In this document: piece after piece, positions 11,520-21,884 of the stretch | How positions within the stretch are numbered: position 1 is the stretch's first letter | Layout of the letters: each line of letters begins with the position of its first letter | Made by a program: the position numbers and the translations under genes | Notes under the pieces: generated by a model | Seen by the model: only the letters and a program-made list of their open reading frames with translations | Told to the model about the DNA's origin: nothing | Databases searched by the model: none | NCBI GenBank assembly: GCA_024734495.1 | Contig: JALMQS010000055.1 | Coordinates: forward strand, 12,234,552-12,298,551 | Origin: Forficula auricularia | Lineage: Eukaryota > Arthropoda > Insecta > Dermaptera > Forficulidae | DNA: 64,000 nucleotides | Reading direction: 5' to 3'

Positions 11520-12600
11520 AAATTAATTGTTCTCGTCTAATTGAAATCAATTAATTATTCGAATGTGATCAAATAAAGTAGTAATAATTTATTTTCTGAA
11601 AAGTAGTGTCAGGCATTAGCTCTCCTTGCTAATTAATAATTTTAACTTTAAATATTATGTGAATAAAAATAATAAATATTCACTATCATATTCCTAAAAC
11701 ACTGCGTGAAATATTTAACAATTGGCCGTCCAAACGTCTCAAAAAAGGGTGGATAAAACAATTGAAAACCAGTGACCTAACCCGGAAGAATTGAATTTTT
11801 TATATTCATTTTAGAAGATCATATGTCTTATAGAGTAATTTTACTAATTAGATCTTTTATTGTCGATCTGAAAGAGAGGGTTAATATTAAAAAAGAAAAA
11901 AAACGAATGACAAATATTTACTTAAGCAAAGATGAATTTGATTTTCTCAGTCGATAGAGAAACCCTATAAACATGCTTGACCATTTCCATTTCATTCTAA
12001 ATATACATTCATAAATATATATATTAAATGATTCACATTGTAAATCATTTCTATTACCTCGATTACTAATATGAATCATTTCAAATAAATTTTAAATGAA
12101 TCAAATTTCTAGTTGATATTTATAGAAAAGATATAAACTAACAAAAATAGTAGAATCATTTTTAAGACTAGTGCCGTAGCTATATATTCAGCACTCTGGA
12201 GCAGTAGCAAGTAAAATCGATGCGCCTCTTGATTTGATTTATTTATTCATTTAATTATTAGGTAGCTATATCCATTTTACAAAAAATAATATTAGAAATA
12301 ATATAATAATAATTTATCTACACCAACGAGCACGGAAAAAGGAGATAGGAAGGAAAAATAATACATGCTTTCTTCATTGACCATTTTGAACCCTGAAGAA
12401 AGAGGGAAGATTATCCGAAACATCGATTTTAATAAAATGTAAAAAGAAAACCTTCCAATAAATACTCTTTTATTTATTCCTAGACTGCTTTCCATTATAA
12501 ATCATAATAGTAATATAATAATAAGCTTCTCGGAAGAGATCTGGTGAAAATTGGTTTGAAAATTTAACCATATATTTTACAGATTTAAGGGTATAAAATG
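11520..12600. other. AT-rich sequence, no gene seen
   Basis: AT-rich DNA between the two LINE copies. Minus-strand frames at 12292-12691 show no family features. Confidence 0.6.
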
Positions 12601-12608
12601 TTAAATTT

Positions 12609-12969
12609 ACTGGCTCACCGAAGAACCGTTTCTGCCCTTTCCCTGTACTACAGATACTATCACGGTGTCTGTTCAGTCGAGCTGAAATCAATTATCCCCC
12701 CTAAAGCCCTCTTTACGAGAAACACGGGGTTTTCGAACGCTCAGCACCCCTTCGCTGTCAAATTGGATAAAAGTCGAACAAGCGCTTTCGCCAACTCTTT
12801 TATCCCTATGACCTCCAGAGACTGGAACTCGCTCCCTGCCACCATCTTTCCCGCGACTTATAACCTTCAGCTATTTAAGACCCGTATCCACAGATACCTT
12901 CGACCCCGTCCAGCCCATAAAATTATTTCTTCTTCTTTTCACGATGGAGGGGCCAACACAGGCCTTTAG
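12609..12969 (+). pseudogene. LINE protein C-terminus, open but truncated
   Basis: About 120 codons are open up to the TAG at 12967-12969. They include RTVSALSLYYRYYHG, SRDWNSLPA and LQLFKTRIHRYL, and correspond to the C-terminal domain after the RT. There is no RT catalytic centre, so it cannot act alone. It is the reference used to locate the frame breaks in copy 1. Confidence 0.85.
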
Positions 12970-13019
12970 GGGTTTCACCTTTTTGGTGTAACTCCTTCTC
13001 TCATCATTTTCATAAAAAA
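12609..13019 (+). mobile_element. 5'-truncated LINE, copy 2
   Basis: Only the last 410 bp of the element are present. Homology to copy 1 begins at CTGGCTCACCGAAG. It ends with the same CACCTTTTTGGTGTAAC sequence and an A-run at 13012. It is very short and still open-framed, so it is probably a relatively recent, strongly truncated insertion. Confidence 0.85.
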
Positions 13020-13289
13020 AATTACAAAGTATATTTTCTGAAATCAGAATAATGATAATTCAAGCGCATACTAATATATTTAATCTTTTACATTTCATAG
13101 AAAGTCGGGCAAATCGAAAAATATGTGTGCGTGAAATTCCACATGGCGTGGATTACCCATGGCGCACTGTTTTTAATTACGAATTATTAACAGTTGGGTG
13201 AATAAAAACAAAACAGGCGTGTATAATATAAAAAATACAAAATCAATGGTTGAATAAAAACAAAAGAAATTGTAGAATAAATAAACAAT

Positions 13290-13562
13290 AATAAAATTAA
13301 TTTTACGAACGTGAATTTAGGTCATTTATCAAAGATTTTAATAGATATGTTTATGTTGCATGTAGGAGGGTGTCCCATCGGGAATTAAACCCAAGCACTA
13401 GTAAGCTTTCCGGGAAACTAGTCAGCCGTAGCCTAGTTGCCCGGAGAGCGTACTAGTGCTTGGGTTCGACTCCCGAGGGGACAGTACCTTCCTACATGGA
13501 ATATAAACATATCTATTAAAATCTTTGATAAATGACCTAAATTCATGTTAGTAAAATTAATT
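13290..13562 (+). mobile_element. fold-back element with tRNA-like core
   Basis: Arms of about 80 bp (13290-13371 and 13486-13562, e.g. AGATTTTAATAGATATGTTTAT and its inverse) enclose a tRNA-like segment. An A-box-like TAGCCTAGTTGCCCGG starts at 13429 and the B box GGTTCGACTCC lies at 13463-13473. The tRNA-like part is itself partly palindromic with 13371-13425. Similar architecture recurs at 39.5-40.7 and 54.2-56.4 kb. I infer a tRNA-derived non-autonomous element, possibly a SINE captured in an inverted duplication. Confidence 0.65.
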
Positions 13563-14150
13563 GATTATATTTATATCACAAGTTGATTTTGAGAAAAAAT
13601 TCAATCTTTCTTTATCAAATAAATAAAATTATTATTATTTGGTTGATGGCGCTTTCAGCTGCCGGGGCTAAATAATAATTTAAAATCATATTGAAGGAAA
13701 AATATGATTTCTATTTGCACCCAGGATTAAATAAAATTGAAATGAAAGTTAATTTATTTCATTATTTGTTTATTTTGTTAATGTTTCGGCCTGCTCCGGA
13801 CTTCATCAGGGCATTGGTGTCCACAAAGATACCACTTTTGATATTTATTTTAATTTTAATCTATACTGGCTTCAGATAAAAATCGTCCATTTTCTTTGAG
13901 GAAAGAAAAAAGTTCGGCCTCAGTGTAGGTCCTTGTCTAATAAGAGTAGATTATTGGCACTATAGTAAAAAACTAACCAACCAAAATAATTAATAAAATC
14001 ATAAAAAGAGAAAACCTTCAGTGTTTAGAAACTTTTATCAAGGAAGGAAAGTTCTTGCCAAACTGAACGTAAATCTCGATACTTTTAATTAAAACAATAC
14101 ACTGTTTTCTGTAGGAAATTCATTCAAATAAAAATTTATAACAAAAATGC
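13563..14150. other. unassigned AT-rich DNA around a ribozyme-like core
   Basis: Apart from the core described at 13783-13809, nothing is recognised. A 62-codon plus frame at 13691-13879 overlaps that core and is taken as chance. Confidence 0.5.
13783..13809 (-). ncRNA. hammerhead-core-like motif (isolated)
   Basis: On the minus strand: CTGATGA (13809-13803), one extra A, a stem GTCC...GGCC with loop GGAGCA, then GAAAC (13787-13783). The stem has one mismatch that an A in place of C would repair. CTGANGA and GAAA are the two invariant boxes of hammerhead ribozymes. The cleavage-site side reads ATTAAC instead of GTY, so this copy is probably dead. Confidence 0.45.
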
Positions 14151-14375
14151 TGTATGGACAACTTGGAGAGATAATATGAAGAACATGTCCTAAGAATGTA
14201 CCATAAAAGAGTAGAGAAAATTGTAGTAAGTTATATTATATATAAGCAAGGTTTGTTAAGATATATTATATATATTCCAAGGGAAGTTATATCATTCGGA
14301 ATACTCAGAAAAAACGCTTGTCGGATTCCTAAAAGGGTAGTTGAAAACCAAATCCAGGTAGGAAAGATAATAATT

Positions 14376-14703
14376 AATAATTAGTAGAGATTGTGGTGTT
14401 GGTGCAAGGTGAAAAATCTTTAATAAAGATAAGAGTAAATAAATAATATATTTAATATTGATTTACTATGAGTTAAGGATTCTAGGTCACTTATTTCACA
14501 TTAAAATTAAAAAATTAAAAGATATAAAAAATTTTTATTTTTCAATATATATATTTCGGGCTATCAACCCATCTTCAGGAAGTAAAAGCAAAAACTTTAT
14601 ATCTTTTAATTTTTTTAATTTTAATGTGAAATAAGTGACCTAGAATCCTTAACTCATAGTAAATCAATATTAAATATATTATTTATTTACTCTTATCTTT
14701 ATT
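14376..14703 (-). mobile_element. GGTGTTGG-leader palindromic retroelement with 13-bp TSD
   Basis: It is flanked by AAAGATAATAATT at 14363-14375 and 14704-14716, a perfect 13-bp duplication. The right arm of the surrounding giant repeat lacks the insertion, which shows the empty site. Inside, the leader GGTGTTGGTGCAAGGTG is followed by two long arms (about 14412-14545 and 14590-14700) around a hammerhead-like core on the minus strand at 14553-14578. Long variable duplications point to retroposition and not to a cut-and-paste transposase. Confidence 0.75.
14553..14578 (-). ncRNA. hammerhead-core-like motif in the palindrome
   Basis: Minus strand: CTGAAGA (14578-14572), extra T, hairpin GGGTTGATAGCCC, then GAAA (14557-14554). 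The stem has three G-C pairs plus a U-G pair. What follows GAAA is ATATAT, so no GTY cleavage triplet is visible in this copy. Confidence 0.45.
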
Positions 14704-15512
14704 AAAGATAATAATTTCTGTTTTATTAAAAATACAATGAATAATCTATTTCTATGGTAGATATTTCCACTGGGTAATTCAATCAGAAACTCTCAGATCA
14801 TTATTCTAAGGACAAAAGTCTCAACATCGACAACAAAACCACCACCAACAACAACAACAAAAATGATTATTTGTTTACTTACAGATTTACATAATACTTT
14901 ACTTAGAACAACAACGACAATACCATCAACAACAACAAAATTGTTTATATGTGTACTTAAATAGTCTCGATAGAAAAATCGTTTTCTAAGGTAAGGGTGA
15001 GACTATTTAAAAACAAAATTATAAATAATTTGATAGTAAGTTTAAATAAATAAAATATTATTTTTTAAAATAGACTATTCACCTTTTGATTCTTTCGATG
15101 AAAAGTAAGCCGATAGAAATTTGTGTGTAGCATTAAATTCATCTTGATGAATTAATTGGTCTCCTCGAACACGAAATGATATGAGTAGTTAACCTTTGAA
15201 AGAATTAAATTATAATTAATCAATGAACTTTATTATATACCAATAACTACTACAAGTCCAAAAAATTTCACCACCAAGAAAGCTAAGATTAAATTTTTAC
15301 TAAATAATTACCCACTTATAAGAAGTTAATGAAAAAAGGTGAGAAAGAAAATATCTTGTGGAACTTAGTGAAACAGTGGAGTGATCTCCAGCAAGCCAGG
15401 GATGACAATCGAGAATCAAGATCATCTAATTATTTTGCCATATTAAATTAGTAATGTATTAATACTAGAAATAGTAGGTATTTTTATAATTAAATTTGTT
15501 AATTAATTGTCC

Positions 15513-15827
15513 TTATTTTTTTTTTAAATGTAATACTGATTGATTTTTAAACATATATAAATAAACTTTGAAGAAATAGGTACAGTGAATTTTTTCTTCT
15601 GGGTGGTAGAATTTTTTAGACCGGAAGTGTAAATACTGTAAAAACAATACTCTCCTCGTCTTTCGACGAGATCGTAGGCACGTGATGTAGAGTGGAAGTT
15701 TCAATAGAATCTTCTTGATGTTCTCCATTGGATATGTTCCAGGAAGATACAAGAAAGGCACCCCAAGAAGACAATGTAGATAACTTACAAATCTCAAAAA
15801 TAAAAACATATTAGTAGGAACTTTCAC
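15513..15827 (-). CDS. hypothetical frame in left arm of the giant repeat
   Basis: A 104-codon frame begins MKVPTNMF and contains the basic segment CLRSRRKTRRV and SKKFYHPEEKI. The mirror copy at 17277-17528 keeps the start, frame and most residues (FLRFVSYLHC, NIKKIL, LKLPLY or VKLPLY) despite many base changes, then stops earlier. Parallel conservation hints at past coding, but I recognise no domain and cannot exclude chance. No promoter or splice context is clear. Confidence 0.3.
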   Translation of the reverse strand: MKVPTNMFLFLRFVSYLHCLLGVPFLYLPGTYPMENIKKILLKLPLYITCLRSRRKTRRVLFLQYLHFRSKKFYHPEEKIHCTYFFKVYLYMFKNQSVLHLKKK

Positions 15828-15925
15828 TTACTGCATATTCAATTAACCAACGAGCATGTAGTAAATGAAAGTACAATGGCACAACAGTGCATTACTTTGT
15901 TTCTAATAAGTATAATATAATCTAG

Positions 15926-16213
15926 CTACACTGTTAAAAATTTCTTAGTATATAATTTTACTATAAAAAATGTGAAGTCCGGCCTCAAAATTGATTTTTT
16001 AGTAATATTATCAGTATTGTAATCTTACAACATATTTTTTAGTAATACATATCTAATTAATACAAGAAAAAGTAAAGTTACAATTTATTTTTGTATTTTT
16101 CCAATGAGTTAATGTTATTTTAACAATAAGCACTATACGCAATCTTGTAAATTTCCTATCTATTTGTACTGTAAAGATATAGTAAATTCAGAAATTTTTT
16201 TAACAGTGTAAAT
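15926..16213. mobile_element. mariner-type MITE, left arm copy
   Basis: It has inverted ends CACTGTTAAAAA and TTTTTAACAGTG, each bordered by TA (GCTA|CACTG ... CAGTG|TA). The interior is AT-rich with no frame. TA flanks and short TIRs fit a Tc1/mariner-driven MITE. The mirror copy at 16863-17171 has the opposite orientation because both sit in the giant inverted repeat. Confidence 0.75.
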
Positions 16214-16523
16214 AAATGCGCTTATGATTAAAATATGTACTCACTATATTATAAATAAAATAAATGTATAGTTGAATGAGAGAATACCAATTCAGCAACA
16301 TCATAACATCATGAAAGAAAAGAGAATATTTTAAAAATGAATTATTATTTATGTAAATATAATTACAAAAACAAAATTTTGTTGATTATTATTTTGTATG
16401 GTTCAACAAACATTTAAGTGTATTTTATGTTTTGCTAAAGCCGCTTAATATCAAATTTCGTTAACATTTATATTTTCAAATATGGCTTACTACTTTTGTA
16501 GATTTTTATATTTATCTGGACAA

Positions 16524-16812
16524 GGGGACGTCCATAAATTACGTCACACGAATTTCAAAATTTTTAGACCCTCTCCCTCTGTCACATTCTGTCACATTTT
16601 CATTGAGTCCTCCTTGTATTGTGAAGTCACTTTTATACCCTATAATTTAATAATTGCAGAAATTTCTTTTTATAAATTAAACTCAACTAAAGGGATTTAA
16701 TATAGACATTTTAAGTTTAATTTTTAAAAAAATTTCATTTTACCTTTGTTTAACATTTTGTCACAAATCTGAGATGCCCCCTTACTGTGTGACGTAATTT
16801 ATGGACGGTCCC
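16524..16812 (+). mobile_element. GGGACCGTCC MITE in the spacer of the giant repeat
   Basis: The left end GGGACGTCCATAAATTACG and right end ACGTAATTTATGGACGGTCCC are inverted repeats of each other. It is 289 bp and has no frame. It relates to 10204-10376 and 48442-48748. In the 48-kb copy a TTA flanks both sides, so a PIF/Harbinger-like origin is possible, but the superfamily is not settled. Confidence 0.75.
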
Positions 16813-16862
16813 ATTTTTGAATTGCCCCCCTGTAGGGAGTGGCCCCCACGTTGGCAAACACT

Positions 16863-17172
16863 GAGCTACACTGTTAAAAAAATTGTAAATTTACTTTATG
16901 TTTATAATACAAATAGATGGGAAATTTACAAGATTGTGTATAGTAAAAAAATACTATATTATATTGGTAAAATCACATTAACTCATTATAAAAATAAAAT
17001 AATAATAAATTGTAGCTTTACATTTTTCTTGTATTAATTAGATAAGCATTAGTAAAAAATATGTTGTAAGATTACAATACTGGTATGTAATATTAGTAAA
17101 AAGTTTTGAGCCCGGACTTCCCATTTTTTTATAGTAAAATTACCATTTATAAAAAATTTTTAACAGTGTAGA
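16863..17172. mobile_element. mariner-type MITE, right arm copy
   Basis: Same family as 15926-16213 in inverted orientation: GCTACACTGTTAAAA at the left, TTTTTAACAGTGTAG at the right. It retains a little more interior sequence than its partner. Confidence 0.75.
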
Positions 17173-17276
17173 TTATATTATACGTACGTTTTATTAGAAA
17201 TAAAGTAACGCACTGTTGTGCTATTGTACCTACTTTCATTTACTACATGCTCGTTGGCTAATTGAGTATGTAGTAA

Positions 17277-17528
17277 GTGAAAGTTCCTACTAATATGTTT
17301 GTATTTTTGAGATTTGTAAGTTATCTACATTGCCATCTTTGGTTCGCGTCTTGTATCTTCCTGGAATCCTATCCAATGGCGAACATCAAGAAGATTCTAG
17401 TGAAACTTCCACTTTACAATATCTGCCTGCGATCTCGTCGAAAGACGATGAGAGTAATGTTTTTACAGTACTTATACTACATGTCTAAAAAATTCTACCA
17501 CCCAGAAGGAAAAATTCGTTGTACCTAA
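17277..17528 (+). CDS. hypothetical frame in right arm of the giant repeat
   Basis: 83 codons, homologous to the minus frame at 15513-15827. The first 19 residues differ at one position, and RSRRKT, LFLQYL or MFLQYL, SKKFYHPE are shared. It ends at a TAA after GKIRCT. Further right, a second short pair of frames (about 17959-18036, ending NQKVNSLF) is also kept in both arms. The function is unknown. Confidence 0.3.
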   Translation: MKVPTNMFVFLRFVSYLHCHLWFASCIFLESYPMANIKKILVKLPLYNICLRSRRKTMRVMFLQYLYYMSKKFYHPEGKIRCT

Positions 17529-18435
17529 TTCTTCATAGTTTATTTACGTTTGTTTAAAAACAATCAGTATTAAATTTTAAAAAAATAAGGTCAATTAAAG
17601 AACAAATTTAATTATAAAAATACTATTACTAGTATTAATATATTTCCTTATTTAACGGGGCAAAATAATTAGATGATCTTGATTCTTGATTGTCATACCT
17701 GGCTTGCTGGAGATGACTGCACAGCTCCTCTAAGCTTCCACAGAAATTTTCTTTACTCAACTTTTTTTTCATTAACTACTTATAAGCGCGTAATTATTTT
17801 GTAAACATTTCATCTTAGCGTTCTTGGTGGAATTTTTTGGCCTTGTAATAATAGTTCTTGGTATATAATAAAACTCATTGATTAATTATAATTTAATTCT
17901 TTCATAGGTTAACTACTTATATCATTTGGTGTTCGAGGAGACCAATTAATTCATCGACATGGATTTGCGGCTGCATAAAAATTCCTATCTGCTTACTTTT
18001 CATCGAAAGAATCAAAAGGTGAATAGTCTATTTTAAACAATAATATTTTATTAATTTAAACTTACTATCAAAATCTCTATCATTTTTTCACTCGACTATT
18101 CGAGTAGACATATAAACAATTTTGTTGTTGTTGATGATAGTATTGTCGTTATTGTTGGTATTGTGGTTGTTGTAAGTAAAGTTATAAGTAAATCTGTAAG
18201 TAAACAAATAAATAATTTCTTTGATGTTGTTGTTGGTGGTATTGTTGTTGATATTGAAACTTGTGTGGTTAGAATAATGATCTAAGAGTTTCTGATTGAA
18301 TTACCCAGTGGAAATGCTATAGAAATAGGTTATTTACTGTATTTTGAATAAAACCGAAATCATTATCTTTCCTATCAACCTCTTAGGAATCCGACTAGTT
18401 TTCTGAGTATTTCGAATGACCTCACTCTCCTTGGA

Positions 18436-18455
18436 TTATATATATATATATATCT

Positions 18456-18515
<60 letters not shown>
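18436..18515. repeat. (TA)n microsatellite
   Basis: About 70 bases of TA dinucleotides, interrupted by TATCTTAACT at about 18452. It lies in the right arm of the giant repeat; the left arm has only a short TATATAT at 14265. Confidence 0.95.
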
Positions 18516-18516
<1 letters not shown>

Positions 18517-18640
18517 TAACTAACCTAGCTTATATAAAACTTAGAACAAAGTTATCTACTCTACTCTTTTATGGTACATTCTTAAGTCATGTTCTTCATA
18601 TTATCCCTTAATGTTGTTCATAAATTTGGTTTTCAAATCA

Positions 18641-19150
18641 TAGATGCTGATTTCGCCCTCGCGGCTCTGTTTTTAATAGTAAATTTTAATAATTCTTAAA
18701 TATTCTCTTCTATTGACTAGACCAATCATTCGAGAAACGTTTATTAGAAATATTATTAAGAATACAATTATCTTTACGAGAAATTATCATTAATAATAAT
18801 TAAATGTTCAGATCAATGTTTTGAAAGATTAAATGGATTTTCAAGTCGATGCTCATAATACTTTGTGGAAATACTCTATTAATTTTCGGTTTTAATAGCA
18901 GAATTAGTTATCAGATTGCTGATGATACCAGATATTCCCTATAATGAAATGCAAATCTTCAGAGAAATCTGAGTGATCGACTTTTTTAGATTCACAATTT
19001 TATTTGATGAATTTTTACATTGAGAAATATTTAAACTCGTGAACTATAGTTAGGTACGTATTAAAAATTAATCAAAAAGTTTTACTCGTTACGCCCGGGA
19101 TGCAAGCGAAGCCTGCATGGTGTGCGAAACTTCTATTGAATTCACTCAAA
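18641..19150. other. AT-rich sequence, no gene seen
   Basis: Unassigned. A small GC-rich hairpin, GATGCAAGCGAAGCCTGCAT, lies at about 19100-19119. It recalls hairpins near Helitron 3' ends, but no CTAGT follows. Confidence 0.5.
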
Positions 19151-19154
19151 AATT

Positions 19155-19500
19155 AGGTGAGGGGGGGGGGGGGGATTTAAAAAATTAAAATGATAAAATT
19201 TTCAAACTAAAAAAAAACCAAAAAAATGAAATATACTAAAAAATGCACGTATCACAAAAAATAGAGTTTTTCGGGGCCTAAAATTGAGGGGAGGGTCCAA
19301 AAAAAGAGAACTATCAATATAATATAAGTCCCTAGACCCTCTGAATTAATTTTTGGTTCAATTCTAACCAAAATCTAATCAGATCTTAATTTCAATATAA
19401 AGATTCTACATGTAAAATTTTGTTTTGATATTCACACTAGGTTTTGAGCTAGAGCGTACACACAATTTGGTAATAAGGGCTATAGGGAGGTCATATCTCC
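19155..19500 (+). repeat. interspersed repeat fragment with G-run
   Basis: It starts with a run of about 16 G (19159-19174). It then shares order and wording with 19735-20310 and the inverse of 23210-23910 (AAATCTAATCAGATCTTAAT, ATATTCACACTAGG, TTTGAGCTAG). It is a partial, older copy of that family. Confidence 0.55.
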
Positions 19501-19512
19501 TACTCCTAAGAG

Positions 19513-20537
19513 CAGTGTTTTTCAACCTTTTTCATGACACGACCCCGTTAGTATAAAAAAAACGCGACCTCCTATCTCCCGCTGTTTGAGAGGCCCGGCT
19601 CGTGACTTTGTGTACAATTTTTCATTTTTTTTATAGTAAAAAACACATTAAAACAGTAAAAAAGTATTGATTTATTATTTATTTTTATAAATCCTGATAT
19701 AAATTAATTTAATATATATGAGATATAAATAAGCTGACGTGTTCTGATGTGGCCATCCACTTGACCACTCTACCATACAACCTGGTTCCTCACTTATATT
19801 TAATATTTAATAAAATTATTTATAATCATATAGGGGGGGGGTTATTTTTTGCATTTTTAGACTTCTGGGGGCCCAATGATTATGTATACAAAATTTGGTT
19901 GAGTTTGGTACAAGGACCTAGATTTTTAATTTTTAACCCCCTTAATTTTGGGTCGATATGCACCAAAATCTAATCAGCTCTTAATCTCAATGGACCAAAA
20001 CTATGTGTGAAATTTGGTTTCAATATTCACACTAGTTTTTGAGCTAGCTCGTCCACAAAAATTTGGTAACGCACAGATTAACTAAATAACTGACATTTTG
20101 GCAAAACAATTATTATCTCGAAAAATATAATTTTTTCGATGTTCACTTATTAGAGCTTTTTTGTAGAACGAAATGCCATGGTTTCGCTCAATTTTTTTAA
20201 TCAAAACAATTTCAGCCGTTTTTAAGATATTTTGAAAAAAAAGAAGGAAAAAAAAACACTTTTTTCATGCACGATTACAATACTTGACCATACCCTGTAT
20301 GGTAAAGTAAAAATATATTTATATATACGGATACATGATGGGAGAAATTAGTCAACTAAAAACATTAATGTGAATGTGACTCATATATACTTTGTTGATT
20401 TGTGTGAACCTACAAATGTCCTTTAATTAACAGTTTCTTAATAAAAATCTATTTTTAAACTTTGATTTTTTTCTTTTTTACTGAAGGTTCGCGACCTCCT
20501 TATAGAGGCTTCGCGACCCACAGGTTGAAAAACTCTG
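19513..20537 (+). mobile_element. non-autonomous hAT element with near-perfect TSD
   Basis: The ends CAGTGTTTTTCAACC and GGTTGAAAAACTCTG are inverted repeats. The flanks are CCTAAGAG (19505-19512) and CCTAATAG (20538-20545), an 8-bp duplication with one change. The outer parts have the GCGACC / CGTGAC text also found at 6182-7985. The middle (19735-20310) is a separate interspersed repeat nested inside. There is no transposase frame. Confidence 0.8.
19735..20310 (+). repeat. interspersed repeat nested in the hAT element
   Basis: It runs from GACGTGTTCTGATGTGGCC to GATTACAATACTTGACC...GGTAAAGTAAAAA. The copy at 23210-23910 is the same sequence in opposite orientation with the same two ends. 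I do not know the superfamily. Confidence 0.6.
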
Positions 20538-20545
20538 CCTAATAG

Positions 20546-21065
20546 TATATCCATACTCCCCTAACCCCTCGGTGGGTAGCACCTCCCCCCCACCCCGAAA
20601 ATTAAGTACCCCTCACGAAATTTTTTCCCGCTATGGTCTTGATACTTATAAACCTGTACTTTAAGAAAATGAATGATTTAGGTCTTTATCGAAATAGATA
20701 ATAAATAATATTAGAGGTTATTCATTTCCCTTTGTATTTTCCTTATTACTTCTACATTTATGTATTTTCCTTATTATTATACTTCAACATTTATGTAAAT
20801 CTATCTATTAGAAGAACTTAACTTTCCTTATTCTAAAAATTACACTGATTGAAATAGAAATTATAAAATTATAGTGCAGTAAATTTAAATAATTTGTATA
20901 CAAGTTAAACGAAAAGTGAAAACTCTTTCAAAACTCGGTACACAGAGATGATGGGAGGGAGGTTGTGCATCCACATTTAAATGTAATAAACAAATAATCC
21001 TTTTTAACGTTTTTTCTTCAAATATGTTTGTTGGTTTTAATTTTATGAGAGCAATGGTTGAAAAT
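20546..21065. other. AT-rich sequence, no gene seen
   Basis: A C-run patch at 20588-20605 and AT-rich DNA. The minus frame at 20885-21082 has no family features. Confidence 0.55.
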
Positions 21066-21069
21066 CGCA

Positions 21070-21880
21070 AAGATATATGCATATAGGTTTTTAACTTCTA
21101 ATTCGGACTTTTCCATATCAAATTCAGGATTTTAAAAATCAAGTGCGGATTTTTCCATATCAAATTCAGGATATTAAAAATCAAATCAGGATGTTTCAAA
21201 CCGAATTCAGGATCTTAAAAATCAAAATCAGACTTTTTCAAATCAAATTAAGAATTTATTAATAAACAGTTGAAAAAATAGAAAAAAGTTATAGTTAAGA
21301 AAAAGTTTTAATTTAATTTAACTCTCAGGAAAAGTTCTGAGGTAAAAAGCTAAAATTTGGTGCATTCTAATATAATTGCGTGCTAATTTTCAGCTCATTA
21401 ACTAAAACCTTTCAAAATTAGCATTTTGTACTCTCAGGAAACGTTTTAAGGTAAAAAGCTATAATTTAATATCGTCGCCTTACAGTGTAAGCCTGCTAAC
21501 TCACAACAAGGAAATTTTACAGGGCAGAGAAAAAACAAACAAAATTTAATATTGTTGTTATGGAAATAACTATTTTTCGCATTTTTTTTCTACAACTTAG
21601 GATCGTGATTTTGAGTGGAAGTTTTACTTGGACGATGCTGCATTTCTTTTTCTTTTGAACGGTATTAATATGTCATATATAATAAAAAATGGAGGTAGCA
21701 GGTTTACACTCTAAACCGACGATATGCATGGAAGATATAGAAATTCTGAATTTGATTTGAAAAAGTCTGAATTTGATTTTTAATATCCTGAATTTGATAT
21801 GGAAAAGTCCGCACTTGATTTTTAAATCCTGAATTTGAAATGGAAAAGTCCGAATTTGAGGTTAAAAACATATATATTTT
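21070..21880. repeat. fold-back whose arms are built of about 44-bp tandem units
   Basis: The left arm (21085-21260) repeats a unit around TCCATATCAAATTCAGGAT. The right arm (21740-21870) is the inverse with the same units (ATCCTGAATTTGATATGGA). The outer borders ATGCATATAGGTTTTTAAC and GTTAAAAACATATATAT also pair. The roughly 480-bp loop carries no gene. Confidence 0.7.
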
Positions 21881-21884
21881 CTGC

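Larger units (their letters stand above)
14150..18640. repeat. giant imperfect inverted repeat, arms about 1.8-2 kb
   Basis: The left arm (about 14150-16215) and right arm (about 16860-18640) match in inverted order over their whole length. Matches include CATGTTCTTCATATTAT (18590) against its inverse at 14177, the CAACAA/TTGTTG microsatellites at 14830-14940 and 18120-18240, the frames at 15513-15827 (minus) and 17277-17528 (plus), and the mariner-like MITEs. The spacer (about 16215-16862) carries one further MITE. The left arm alone contains the younger insertion 14376-14703. The arms differ by scattered substitutions and indels, so the duplication is old. Confidence 0.85.
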
